DNA from: Reyranella sp.
GTDB lineage: Bacteria; Pseudomonadota; Alphaproteobacteria; Reyranellales; Reyranellaceae
Length of the DNA: 52,906 nt
Direction of reading: 5' to 3'
NCBI GenBank assembly: GCA_019745575.1
Contig: JAIETA010000125.1
Span: 1-52,906, forward strand
The notes below the pieces were generated by a model. That model was not told the DNA's origin. It did not search any database and was given only the letters and a program-made list of their open reading frames with translations. The number at the start of each line of letters is the position of its first letter. Within the stretch, counting starts at the first letter, position 1. The position numbers and the translations under genes are program-made. This document shows positions 1 through 8,688 of this stretch, piece after piece.

Positions 1-929
1 CGCGGGCCCCACAGGCCGATGTCCTTCACCGTCGGCACGACGCGGCTGAACAGCCGGCCGCGGAACGAGTTCATCTGCTTGGAATTGTAGTGGATCTCGT
101 CCAGCGTCTTGGCCGGCAGGCCGAGCCGCTCCCACACCTCCGACTGGTTGAAGCGGTCGCGCATGAAGTAGAGCGCCTCGACCACGAACGCCTCGCGCTC
201 GTCGCGTTCGGCGTCGGAGAGCTGCGGATAGTATTCGCGCAGTGCGAGGCGCCCGAACGAGACGTGACGCGCCTCGTCCTGCATGACGTAGGCGTTGACG
301 GCGCCGGCCAGCGTGTTGCCGGCCTTGTCGCGGATCGACTGGAAAGCGGCGAGCGCCAGACCCTCGATCAGCACCTGCATGCCGAGGTAGGTCATGTCCC
401 AGCGCCGGTCGGTCAGCGTCTGCTCGAGCAGGCTCTGCAGCGCCTTGTTGATCGGGTAGGCGAGCTCGAACTTCTCGTGCAGCAGGCGCTTATAGGCCTC
501 GACGTGACGGGCCTCGTCCATGACCTGCGTGGCGGCGTAGAACTTGGCGTTCATGTCGGGCACGGTGCCGACGATCTTGGCGGTGGCGATCAGCGCGCCC
601 TGCTCGCCATGCATGAACTGCGAGATCGAGTTGGCCTGGAGATGGCGACGCAGCCAGCCCTTCTCCTTGTCGGTCATCTTGTTCCAGTAGTCGGTACCCC
701 AGATCGAGATCGCCTCGTCCTTGAGTTCCATCGGATTGTCGGGATTGAGCTCGAGCGACCAGTCGAGCCGCGTGCTGGCGTCCCACTGCTGCTGCTTGCC
801 CTTCTCGTAGAGTTCGAGCAGCGGCGCCGAGCCGTCGTCGTACTCCCAGTTGAACTGGATGTCGGTGGCGCCGTCGAACTGCCACTGGGTGATTTCGACG
901 GGCAGGGCATAGATGCGCTGCGTGCTCAT
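1..929 (-). CDS. Ferritin-like diiron protein (3' end outside window)
   Basis: This minus-strand gene runs off the left edge; 309 residues are visible from the ATG at 929. The translation carries the four-helix diiron pattern: Glu109, then MDEARH at 138-142 (Glu139/His142), Glu189 in IEG, then QDEARH at 218-222 (Glu219/His222). This E, ExxH, E, ExxH spacing is that of the ferritin/ribonucleotide-reductase-like fold, which includes AurF-type N-oxygenases and ferritin-like oxidoreductases. The start is supported by a GGGAGGGG stretch about 6 nt upstream. It is probably soluble and cytoplasmic. The substrate cannot be told from sequence, and the missing C-terminus prevents a firmer family call. 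It is transcribed in the same direction as the downstream-lying regulator gene, with a 75 bp gap. Confidence 0.8.
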   Translation of the reverse strand, partial: MSTQRIYALPVEITQWQFDGATDIQFNWEYDDGSAPLLELYEKGKQQQWDASTRLDWSLELNPDNPMELKDEAISIWGTDYWNKMTDKEKGWLRRHLQANSISQFMHGEQGALIATAKIVGTVPDMNAKFYAATQVMDEARHVEAYKRLLHEKFELAYPINKALQSLLEQTLTDRRWDMTYLGMQVLIEGLALAAFQSIRDKAGNTLAGAVNAYVMQDEARHVSFGRLALREYYPQLSDAERDEREAFVVEALYFMRDRFNQSEVWERLGLPAKTLDEIHYNSKQMNSFRGRLFSRVVPTVKDIGLWGP

Positions 930-1004
930 GGCGAGCCCCTCCCGGGCAACGGACTGTCGTGTTGGCAAAAAAGATGACGCGGTGGTCACCTTATGGCAAG
1001 CCGA

Positions 1005-1703
1005 TTATGGCTGCAGCCGGTAGCCGCCCCGGTCGGTGATCAGGATGGCGGCGCTGGCCGGGTCCTTCTCGATCTTCTGGCGCAGGCGGTAGATGTGGGT
1101 CTCCAGCGTATGGGTGGTGACGCCGGCGTTATAACCCCAGACCTCGTTCAGCAGCACGTCGCGCGCCACCGGACGGTCGCCGGCGCGGAACAGGTATTTC
1201 AGGATCGACGCTTCCTTGTCGGTGAGCCGCACCTTCTTCTTGCCGCCCTTCTCCATCAGCAGCTTGGCCGCCGGATGGAATTCGTAGGGCCCGATGGTCA
1301 TGACTGCATCTTCACTGCGCTCATGTTGGCGCAGATGGGCGCGCAGGCGGGCCAGCAGGACATTTATGCGGAATGGCTTGGTGACGTAGTCGTTGGCACC
1401 CGATTCGAGGCCCAGGATCGTGTCGGCATCGCTGTCGGCGGCGGTCAGCATGATGACCGGCGAGCGCACGCCCTGGCGTCGCATCAGCTTGCACAACTCG
1501 CGGCCGTCCATGTCGGGCAGGCCGATGTCGAGCAGGATGGCGTCGTAGTGGGCGAGCTTGGCCTTTTCCAGGCCCTCCGCGGCGGTGCCGACCTGGATGG
1601 TGGTGAAGCCGTCGTAGAGGTCGAGCTGCTCGGCAAGCACCGTGCGCAGCGCCTGATCGTCGTCGACCAGCAGGATTTTCTTGCCGCGATTGTTGACTGA
1701 CAT
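1005..1703 (-). CDS. OmpR/PhoB-family response regulator, CenR-like
   Basis: A 232-residue two-component response regulator. The receiver domain (about 8-125) has the acidic pair Asp15/Asp16, phospho-acceptor Asp59 (LLDIGLPDMDG), Thr87 and Lys109 (TKPF). A winged-helix DNA-binding domain follows (about 135-232; HTLETHIYRLRQKIE recognition region). The start at 1703 is preferred: it puts the ATG straight before the receiver domain, behind an AGG-containing leader. An earlier in-frame ATG at 1772 would lie in the AT-rich promoter-like stretch (TATATATGG near 1738). The wording of the receiver and C-terminal domains resembles alphaproteobacterial CenR, an envelope regulator, but this is recalled resemblance only. 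There is no histidine kinase beside it. It is divergent from ribA with a 104 bp shared upstream region. Confidence 0.9.
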   Translation of the reverse strand: MSVNNRGKKILLVDDDQALRTVLAEQLDLYDGFTTIQVGTAAEGLEKAKLAHYDAILLDIGLPDMDGRELCKLMRRQGVRSPVIMLTAADSDADTILGLESGANDYVTKPFRINVLLARLRAHLRQHERSEDAVMTIGPYEFHPAAKLLMEKGGKKKVRLTDKEASILKYLFRAGDRPVARDVLLNEVWGYNAGVTTHTLETHIYRLRQKIEKDPASAAILITDRGGYRLQP

Positions 1704-1807
1704 GTTGCTGCTACCTGAAGGCGCCCCAGCACACTCTATATATGGTACGCCGAACGGGCAAAAGCGGTTCACTTCGGCAAATTCCCGTGACGTGGTAAAG
1801 CAATCCC

Positions 1808-2986
1808 ATGCCGGTCCAGGTCCATTCCCGCACCGCCTCCGCGCTGGCCGCCGTCGAACGCGCCATGGCGGAGCTGCGCCGTGGCGGCATCGTGCTGATC
1901 CGCGACGAGAATGGCGGCGCCGGCCTGGCGATCGCCGCCGAATCCTGCGGCCCGCGGGCGCTGCAGCGCCTGCAGGGTCTCGCCCAGGATGCCCCGGTGC
2001 TGGTCACCACCCGCCGCCGCGCCGAGGCGATCGGCATGGACATCCCGCCGCACATCGCCAGCGGCATGGGCGAGACCAACAAGCCGATCACCCTCGACCT
2101 GCCCGAAGGCGTGCCGGTCGACGTCATCCTGCGGCCGCACGAGCCGGACGCGCCCGACAGCCAGGGGGGGCCGAGCCGGCATGTCGCGCTGCGCCACCTG
2201 TCGCGGCCGGTCGCCAGCCACGCGCCGGGCATCGCCGAGGCCGCCATCGAACTCGCCAAGCTGGCGCGCCTGCTGCCGGCGGTGGTGCTGGGGCCGCTCA
2301 GCCGCGACTCCAACAACAAGCGGCGCGACTGGGCGCGTGAGCAGGACCTGCTCTATGTCGACGCCGCCCACATCCGCGCCTACGAGGACACTGCCTCGCG
2401 CAACCTGCAACAGGTGGCGCAGGCCCACGTGCCGCTGGAGGGCGCGGAGAACGCCCGCATCCTCGCCTGGCGGCCGAGCGATGGCGGCAAGGAACACCTG
2501 GCCATCGTGGTGGGCGAGATCGATCCGACCGAGCCGGTGCTGATCCGCCTGCACTCCGAATGCTTCACCGGCGACCTGCTGGGCTCGCTGCGCTGCGACT
2601 GCGGCGTACAACTGCGCGGCGCCATCGCCGAGATCGCCAAGCAGGGCTCGGGCGTCCTGCTTTATCTCGCCCAGGAAGGTCGCGGCATTGGCCTGGTCAA
2701 CAAGCTCCGCGCCTACCAGCTTCAGGACGACGGCTTCGACACCATCGACGCCAACGAACAGCTGGGCTTCGACGCCGACGAGCGCATCTATGCGCCGGCC
2801 GCCACCATGCTGGCTCGCATGGGCATCCAGCGGGTGCGGCTGATGACCAACAATCCGGAGAAGATTCGCGGGCTGGAGCGCTACGGCATAGAAGTCGCCG
2901 AGCGTGTCGCCCACGCCTTCCCGGCCAACGGGCACAACGAGAATTACCTGCGCACCAAGGCCGAGCGGTCGGGTCATCTGCTGTAG
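1808..2986 (+). CDS. ribA: GTP cyclohydrolase II with degenerate RibB-like N-terminal domain
   Basis: A 392-residue riboflavin-pathway enzyme that opens GTP to the diaminopyrimidinone 5'-phosphate. The C-terminal half is a complete GTP cyclohydrolase II: zinc ligands Cys252, Cys263 and Cys265 (C-x10-C-x-C), catalytic EGRGIGL at 290-296, and TNNPEK at 347-352. Residues 10-200 resemble 3,4-dihydroxy-2-butanone-4-phosphate synthase in layout (AVERAMAELRRGGIVLIRDE start), but the acidic DDEDREN active-site motif is replaced by RDENGGAG, so that domain is probably inactive. The protein is about twice as long as stand-alone RibA. It is divergent from the response regulator and is followed after 66 bp by alanine dehydrogenase. 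Confidence 0.92.
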   Translation: MPVQVHSRTASALAAVERAMAELRRGGIVLIRDENGGAGLAIAAESCGPRALQRLQGLAQDAPVLVTTRRRAEAIGMDIPPHIASGMGETNKPITLDLPEGVPVDVILRPHEPDAPDSQGGPSRHVALRHLSRPVASHAPGIAEAAIELAKLARLLPAVVLGPLSRDSNNKRRDWAREQDLLYVDAAHIRAYEDTASRNLQQVAQAHVPLEGAENARILAWRPSDGGKEHLAIVVGEIDPTEPVLIRLHSECFTGDLLGSLRCDCGVQLRGAIAEIAKQGSGVLLYLAQEGRGIGLVNKLRAYQLQDDGFDTIDANEQLGFDADERIYAPAATMLARMGIQRVRLMTNNPEKIRGLERYGIEVAERVAHAFPANGHNENYLRTKAERSGHLL

Positions 2987-3002
2987 CCCGCCGCCGCGGG
3001 TC

Positions 3003-3016
3003 TTGATCCAGATCAG
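3003..3016 (+). promoter_or_regulatory. FNR/FixK-type box upstream of ald
   Basis: The sequence TTGATCCAGATCAG matches the CRP/FNR-family consensus TTGAT-N4-ATCAA in all but the last base. Its centre lies about 43 bp before the ald ATG. If it works as an activator site at -41.5, the transcript would start almost at the start codon. Found by eye only. Confidence 0.4.
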
Positions 3017-3052
3017 CCGGCGTGGGCGCGCCTTTCGCTAGGGTTTCCGGCC

Positions 3053-4162
3053 ATGCGCATCGGCGTTCCCAAGGAGATCAAGGACCACGAGTACCGGGTC
3101 GGCCTCGTGCCGTCGTCGGTGGCGGAACTCGCCCGCCACGGCCATGACGTCGTGGTCGAGCGTGGCGCCGGCCTGGGCGCCGGGCTCGACGACGATCTCT
3201 ATGTGGCCGCCGGCGCCCGTCTCGCCGACGAGGCGGCGGCGATCTTCGCCGAGGCCGAGCTGATCGTGAAGGTCAAGGAGCCGCTACCGGTCGAGCGGGC
3301 GCGGCTGCGGCCGGGCCAGGTCCTCTTCACCTACCTCCATCTCGCGCCGGATCCGGTACAGACCCGCGAGCTGATGCAAAGCGGCGTGACCGCCATCGCC
3401 TACGAGACGGTCACCTCGCCGGCCGGCGGGCTGCCGCTCCTCACGCCGATGTCGGAGATCGCCGGCCGGCTGGCGCCGCAGGTCGGCGCGCGCTACCTCG
3501 AACGCCTGGAAGGCGGCCGCGGCGTGCTGCTGGGCGGCGTACCAGGCGTGCCGCCCGCTGAAGTCGTTGTCCTGGGCGGCGGCGTCTCGGGCACGCACGC
3601 CGCGACGATCGCCCTCGGCATGGGGGCGACCGTCACCGTGGTCGACCGCTCGGGCGAGGCGCTGCGCCGCATCGCCGCCCAATTCCCCGGCGCGCGCACG
3701 ATCTTCTCGACCCACGACGCGCTCGCCCACACCCTGCGACGCGCCGACCTGCTGGTGGGCGCCGTGCTGGTGCCGGGCGCCGCCGCGCCGAAACTGGTCA
3801 CGCGCGAGATGGTTGCCGCCATGAAGCCCGGCAGCGTGATCGTCGACATCGCCATCGATCAGGGCGGCTGCTGCGAGACCTCGCGCCCAACGACCCATTC
3901 CCACCCCACCTACCTCGTCGAAGGCGTGATCCACTACTGCGTCACCAACATGCCGGGGGCGGTGGCCCGCACCTCGACCTTTGCCCTCAACAACGCCACG
4001 CTGCCCTTCGTGCTGGCACTTGCCGACAAGGGTTGGCGTCGGGCGATCGCCGACGATCCGCATCTGCGCAACGGCCTCAACGTTCACGCAGGACGACTCA
4101 CCTGTCAGCCCGTGGCGGACGCCCAGGGGCTTGCCTTCACCCCGCCCGATCAACTGGCCTGA
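3053..4162 (+). CDS. ald: Alanine dehydrogenase
   Basis: A 369-residue NAD-dependent alanine dehydrogenase that interconverts L-alanine and pyruvate plus ammonia. It starts [10 protein letters not shown] as the family does. Active-site residues sit at the canonical places: Arg15, Lys75 (KVKEP) and His96 (YLHLAPD). The Rossmann dinucleotide loop is GGGVSG at 175-180, and DIAIDQGG is at 265-272. The length is normal for a hexameric Ald. The stop codon overlaps the start of the next gene (TGATG), so the exonuclease is translationally coupled. A near-consensus FNR/FixK box lies just upstream, which fits the induction of Ald under low oxygen known in other bacteria; regulation here is inferred. 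Confidence 0.96.
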   Translation: MRIGVPKEIKDHEYRVGLVPSSVAELARHGHDVVVERGAGLGAGLDDDLYVAAGARLADEAAAIFAEAELIVKVKEPLPVERARLRPGQVLFTYLHLAPDPVQTRELMQSGVTAIAYETVTSPAGGLPLLTPMSEIAGRLAPQVGARYLERLEGGRGVLLGGVPGVPPAEVVVLGGGVSGTHAATIALGMGATVTVVDRSGEALRRIAAQFPGARTIFSTHDALAHTLRRADLLVGAVLVPGAAAPKLVTREMVAAMKPGSVIVDIAIDQGGCCETSRPTTHSHPTYLVEGVIHYCVTNMPGAVARTSTFALNNATLPFVLALADKGWRRAIADDPHLRNGLNVHAGRLTCQPVADAQGLAFTPPDQLA

Positions 4163-4911
4163 TGGACCGGGCGGTGGCCGAGCGACCGGTCCTGGTGTTC
4201 GATCTCGAGACCGTTCCCGACGTCCATGCCTACGCCGCGACGGCGGGCCTGGAGGGCCATCCCGAACGGATCGTGCGCGAGCAGATGGGCGACAAGTTTC
4301 CTCGTCAGATCTTCCACCGCATCGTATGCGTCGGCGCGCTCGTGGCCCGGCGGGCGAACGACGGCGCCTGGCAGGTCGAGACGCTTGCTGCGCCGCATCT
4401 CGGCGAACAGTCCGAACGCGAGATGATCCAGGACCTCGTCGACCGCATCGCCGACCTCGATCCGCGCCTCGTCACCTTCAACGGCACCTCCTTCGACCTC
4501 CCGGTGTTGCGCTACCGGGCGATGATCCACGCGGTAAGTGCGCCCGGCCTCGCGGCTCGCCGCTACTTCGAGCGCTTCGGCCCCGACGCGGTCGACCTCT
4601 GCGACATGCTTTCGGGCTTCGAACGTCATGCCCGGGTGACGCTGCACCAGCTCAGCCGCGTCCTTGGCCTTGCCGGCAAGCCGGAGGGGCTCGACGGCAG
4701 CGGGGTCGAGACAATGGTCCGTGCCGGCCAGCTCGACGAGCTGGCCCGCTACTGCGCCAGCGACGTGGTGAACACCTACCGGATCTGGTTGCGCTACGAA
4801 CTGTTTCGCGGTCGCCTTGGCGAGATCGACTTCGCCGCCAGCGAAAGATCCCTTGCGGCCTTCCTTGCAGAGCGGCCAGGCGTCCCATCACCGCCAACGA
4901 CCTCCGCCTAG
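4162..4911 (+). CDS. PolB-like 3'-5' exonuclease
   Basis: A 249-residue DEDD-superfamily exonuclease of the predicted PolB-like type. ExoI is FDLETVPD (Asp14, Glu16), ExoII is [15 protein letters not shown], and ExoIII is [13 protein letters not shown] (YxxxD), so all metal ligands are present. The protein has no polymerase domain. The start ATG at 4162 shares its A with the stop of ald (TGATG overlap); an upstream in-frame extension would lie wholly inside ald and is not credible. Likely role is DNA or RNA end trimming in repair, inferred from the family. Confidence 0.85.
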   Translation: MDRAVAERPVLVFDLETVPDVHAYAATAGLEGHPERIVREQMGDKFPRQIFHRIVCVGALVARRANDGAWQVETLAAPHLGEQSEREMIQDLVDRIADLDPRLVTFNGTSFDLPVLRYRAMIHAVSAPGLAARRYFERFGPDAVDLCDMLSGFERHARVTLHQLSRVLGLAGKPEGLDGSGVETMVRAGQLDELARYCASDVVNTYRIWLRYELFRGRLGEIDFAASERSLAAFLAERPGVPSPPTTSA

Positions 4912-5207
4912 ATCGAACCGCCACCACCATCCCCACGCGGAGCCATTCCCGGAACTCCCCGCGATCTGCGGAATTTCGCGACGGGCCCGACGGACGACCC
5001 TGCCGCGCATGGCGCGGAGATGGCCGCAGCCCGCAAAGGGCGGGACGCGCGTGGCGCTGGTTTCCGCGGTCTTGGGTGATAATTCTCCTGCGCGCGCGAA
5101 TCTTGGAATCTCATTCCGTACGCGAGACAATCGCGGCGCATTATAAGAAAACCTAACGTGCCCGACGTGCCAAGATGCAGCACGCTGGGAGGCGAAAGGG
5201 GTTCCGT

Positions 5208-6050
5208 ATGACATTGCCTGTGGCAACGCTCGACCATGTGGTCATAAACGCGCGTGATGACATGGACCGCGCCGCCGATCTCTACCGGCGGCTGGGCTTT
5301 TCGCTCACCGAGCGCGGCTACCATTCGCTGGGCTCGATGAACCACCTCGCCATGTTCGGCACGGACTACCTCGAGCTTATCGCCGTGCCCAAGGGCGCCA
5401 CGACCGGCCGCATGGATCTGCTGCAGTTTCCGTTCGGATTGAACGGGCTTGTGTTCGGCTCTGAGGACTCGGCCGTCACCTATGGCGAGCTGGCCAAGGC
5501 TGGCGTGCCGGTCGAGCCGCCCGTCGAATTCACCCGGCCGGTCAAGGTCGGCGGTAAGGAACACGACGCCCGCTTTCGCACGGTGCGAATGAAGGCCGGC
5601 GTCGTTCCCTACGGCCGCGTCTACTACTGCCACCATTTCACGCGAGACCTGGTATGGCGCGACGAGTGGCGCCACCATGCCAACGGTGTTGTAGCGGTGG
5701 CGCGTGCCCTGATCGTCGAACCGGACCCGGCCAAGGGCGCCAAGCTCTATGCCGACATGTTCGGTTCCGAGTCGGTGCGCGACATCAAGGGCGGCAAGAG
5801 CGTGGTCGTCGGCAACTCGCGCTTCGACATCGTCACCGAGGCGGCCCTGCGCGCCGAATTCGGCGAGTCGGTGCCCGAGGCGGAGGGCCGCCCGGCCTAC
5901 ATGGCCGGTCTCACCTTCCGCACGCTGTCGGTCGCGAAGGTGGCGCGCACTTTGCAGGACGGCAAGATCAGTGGTGCCGTGCAAGGTCCGGGGCGGCTGG
6001 TCGTGCCGGCCAAACAGGCACTTAACGCGGTGCTGGAGTTCATTGAGTAG
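5208..6050 (+). CDS. VOC-family glyoxalase-like protein
   Basis: A 280-residue protein with two vicinal-oxygen-chelate-type halves. The first begins TLDHVVINARDDMDRAADLYRRLGF (about 5-29), the usual VOC opening, and carries HLAMFGTDYLELI near 45-57; the second starts near residue 160. It looks like the glyoxalase-like domain family (PF13468). The start at 5208 is preferred because GAAAGGGG lies 6 nt upstream; an upstream ATG at 5175 lacks this. It is the first gene of a plus-strand series with a DUF2817 enzyme, acyl-CoA synthetase, MDR enzyme and thioesterase, so a ring-cleaving or isomerising step in catabolism is possible. Substrate unknown. Confidence 0.85.
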   Translation: MTLPVATLDHVVINARDDMDRAADLYRRLGFSLTERGYHSLGSMNHLAMFGTDYLELIAVPKGATTGRMDLLQFPFGLNGLVFGSEDSAVTYGELAKAGVPVEPPVEFTRPVKVGGKEHDARFRTVRMKAGVVPYGRVYYCHHFTRDLVWRDEWRHHANGVVAVARALIVEPDPAKGAKLYADMFGSESVRDIKGGKSVVVGNSRFDIVTEAALRAEFGESVPEAEGRPAYMAGLTFRTLSVAKVARTLQDGKISGAVQGPGRLVVPAKQALNAVLEFIE

Positions 6051-6099
6051 TCGACGACGGAACGTCTGGGGGCCGCTGGGGAGCGGTTGAAAGGGGACG

Positions 6100-7191
6100 A
6101 TGGAATATTACGACTGCTTCGCGGCAAGCTACGCGAACGCGCGCGCGAAATTCCTCCGGGCCGCGGTCGCGGCCAAGGGCGACGTACGCACCTTTCTCCA
6201 CCCGAAGAGAAAGGCGCCGGATGGCGGGCCGCTGGCGATCGATGTCGCCTGTTTCGGCGACCGGAAAGCCGCGCGGCAGGCGCTGTTCATCAGCGGCACA
6301 CACGGCCAGGAGGGCTTCTCCGGCTCGGCCGTGCAGATCGGCTGGATGAGCGGAGGCGGCCCGTCGCGCCTGCCGGCGGGCCTGGGCGTGGTGATGGTGC
6401 ACGGCCTCAATCCCTACGGCTTCGCGCATTTCACCCGCACCACCGAGAACAACGTCGACCTCAACCGAAATTTTATCGAGCGCGGCTCGGGCGCCGTTCC
6501 GGAAAACCGACACTATGAGACGCTTCATGGCGAGCTCATGATCGGGCAGTGGACGGACAGCGAGAACGCGCGCGTCGACGCGGCGATGGCCCGTTTCACC
6601 GACGCGCACGGCCGCGACGTTCTGTTCGACACGCTGGCGCGCGGCCAGTACGCCCATCCGGACGGTCTGATGTACGGCGGCAAGGATCGCGAGTGGTCCA
6701 ACCTCACGCTCGAGACCATCATCAAGGAGACACTTGGCGGCGCCGAGAAGGTCGCGTTCATCGACTGGCACACCGGCATCGGCGACTACGGCAAGCCGTT
6801 CTTCCTGTGCTTCAACGAGGCCGGCAGCCCGCTTTTCGCCAGGGCCTGCGCATGGTGGGGCAAGGAGAACGTCGATGGCGTGCGCCCGCACGGCATGGAG
6901 CGGCCGAACTACACCGGGCTGGTGTTCCACGGCGTACAACGCTTCCTCGGCAACCGCGAGATGTGCGGTGCGGTGATCGAATTCGGCACCCGCGGCGTCA
7001 ACATGCGCCGCGTTCTGCGGCTCGACCAGTGGCTGCGCCGCCAGAACGGCCTCGATCCCGATGTGCGCGCGACCCTGCAGGCAGACATGATGGACGCTTT
7101 CTGTCCATTCGACGGGCTGTGGCGCAAGGACACGTTGGATTGCGGCCTCCGGCTGACGGACCAGGCGATTTCGGGGCTGGCATCATGGTGA
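6100..7191 (+). CDS. DUF2817 M14-like zinc carboxypeptidase-family protein
   Basis: A 363-residue protein with the DUF2817 layout. SGTHGQEGFSG (about 65-75) supplies a zinc-binding His68/Glu71 pair as in M14 carboxypeptidases, NNVDLNRNF (117-125) matches the family substrate-binding Asn-Arg stretch, and a later DWHTG gives the third metal His. No signal peptide is visible. GAAAGGGG precedes the ATG. Its last seven bases overlap the start of the acyl-CoA synthetase gene. A role in deacylating or trimming an amide or peptide substrate brought in by the ABC importer downstream is an inference from the neighbourhood. Confidence 0.85.
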   Translation: MEYYDCFAASYANARAKFLRAAVAAKGDVRTFLHPKRKAPDGGPLAIDVACFGDRKAARQALFISGTHGQEGFSGSAVQIGWMSGGGPSRLPAGLGVVMVHGLNPYGFAHFTRTTENNVDLNRNFIERGSGAVPENRHYETLHGELMIGQWTDSENARVDAAMARFTDAHGRDVLFDTLARGQYAHPDGLMYGGKDREWSNLTLETIIKETLGGAEKVAFIDWHTGIGDYGKPFFLCFNEAGSPLFARACAWWGKENVDGVRPHGMERPNYTGLVFHGVQRFLGNREMCGAVIEFGTRGVNMRRVLRLDQWLRRQNGLDPDVRATLQADMMDAFCPFDGLWRKDTLDCGLRLTDQAISGLASW

Positions 7192-8687
7192 CCATCAAGT
7201 ACGACAACCAGGGCGATGCGATCTCGCGCGACGTCCCGACCGAGGCGCTGGCACTGATCGATGCCGGCGGCAACGGTTCGGATCGCACCTATAGCTACGG
7301 CGACATCCTGCGCCTGAGCGGCGCGGTGGCGCGCGGCCTGCTGAAGCGCGGCCTGAAGCGCGGCGATCGCGTCGCCATCCTGTCGGCCAACCGCGCCGAG
7401 TATCTCCTGACCTTCCTCGGCACCATGCAGGCCGGCCTCGTGTCGGTGCCGGTCAACTGGAAGCTGCCGGCCGAGACCGTGGCCTACGTCGTCGGCGACT
7501 GCGACGCCAAGCTCGTGATCGGCGACGATGCACGCCTGGCGCTGGCGCCCGACAGCGTCCCGAAAATCTCCTTCGACCGCGACTTCGCCGCCCTCCTTGA
7601 CGAAGGCCCGTTCACGCCGCTGACGATGAGGCCCGAGGAGCCGGCGATGTTCCTCTACACCTCGGGTTCGACCGGGCGACCCAAGGGCGTGGTGCTGTCG
7701 CACTATTCGCATCTATGGGCGATCAGCCAAAGGGTGCGGCGGCCGGTGCCGATCGGCCAGCGCTCGCTGGTGGCGGCGCCGCTCTATCACATGAACGGCC
7801 TTGCCATGTGTCAGACAACGTTGAGCCAAGGCGACACCATCGTGCTGCTGCCGCAGTTCACCACTCGGGGCTACATCGAAGCCGCCGCCCGCCATCGCGT
7901 GGCGTTCCTCACCTCCGTGCCGACCATGATCGCGATGATGCTGCGCGAGCGCGAGCTTCTCGCCAGCAACGATCTGTCGGCCGTCGAGGCCGTGCGCATG
8001 GGCTCGGCGCCCATTACCCAGGCCCTGATCGACCAGGTGCGCGCGGTTTTCCCCAAGGCCCAGATCAGCAACGGCTACGGCACCACCGAAGCCGGGCCCG
8101 TCGTGTTCGGGCCGCATCCCGAGGGCATCCCGCAGCCCGAGCTATCGACGGGCTACCCCCATCCCGACGTACAGCTGCGCCTGATCCGAGACGGCCGCGA
8201 AGTACAGGACGAGGGCGAGCTGCAGATGAAGTGCGGCGCGCTGATGACGCACTATCACAAGCTGCCCGAGGTCACCGCCAAGGCAATGACGCCGGATGGC
8301 TACTACCGGACCAGCGACGTCTTCCGCCGCGACGAGAACGGCTTCTTCTATTTCGTCGGCCGCGTCGATGACATGTTCGTGTGCGGCGGCGAGAACATCT
8401 ATCCCGGCGAAGTCGAGAAGATGCTGGAGCGTCATCCCGGCATTCACCAGGCGGCGGTGATCCCCGTGCCCGACGAATTGAAGGGCCACAAGCCGATTGC
8501 CTTCGTGGTCAAGGCGCCCGGCATCGCCGTCGACGAGCAGGCGATAAAGACCTATGCGCTGGCCAACGCGCCCGCCTATCAGCATCCACGCCGCGTCTTC
8601 TTCGTCGATGAAATGCCGCTCGCCGGCACCAACAAGATCGACAAGCGCATGCTCGCCAAGCAGATCCCAACCGGAGGAGACATTTAG
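7185..8687 (+). CDS. AMP-forming acyl-CoA synthetase (ANL superfamily)
   Basis: A 500-residue acid-CoA ligase. The P-loop is YTSGSTGRPKG (158-168), followed by NGYGTTEAGP (A5), YYRTSDVFRRDENGFFYFVGRVDD (A7/A8) and the C-terminal GTNKIDKRML with the adenylation lysine near 484. It activates a carboxylic acid to its CoA thioester. The start at 7185 overlaps the stop of the DUF2817 gene by 7 nt; extending upstream would only run over that gene. The gene is followed after one base by an MDR oxidoreductase and then a thioesterase, a typical set for degrading an acyl-CoA. The acid specificity cannot be read from sequence. Confidence 0.92.
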   Translation: MVTIKYDNQGDAISRDVPTEALALIDAGGNGSDRTYSYGDILRLSGAVARGLLKRGLKRGDRVAILSANRAEYLLTFLGTMQAGLVSVPVNWKLPAETVAYVVGDCDAKLVIGDDARLALAPDSVPKISFDRDFAALLDEGPFTPLTMRPEEPAMFLYTSGSTGRPKGVVLSHYSHLWAISQRVRRPVPIGQRSLVAAPLYHMNGLAMCQTTLSQGDTIVLLPQFTTRGYIEAAARHRVAFLTSVPTMIAMMLRERELLASNDLSAVEAVRMGSAPITQALIDQVRAVFPKAQISNGYGTTEAGPVVFGPHPEGIPQPELSTGYPHPDVQLRLIRDGREVQDEGELQMKCGALMTHYHKLPEVTAKAMTPDGYYRTSDVFRRDENGFFYFVGRVDDMFVCGGENIYPGEVEKMLERHPGIHQAAVIPVPDELKGHKPIAFVVKAPGIAVDEQAIKTYALANAPAYQHPRRVFFVDEMPLAGTNKIDKRMLAKQIPTGGDI

Positions 8688-8688
8688 G

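Noticed and set aside
4033-4161. Upstream extension of the exonuclease
   Set aside because: It would lie wholly inside ald; the ATG at 4162 overlaps the ald stop in the normal coupled way and starts just before ExoI.
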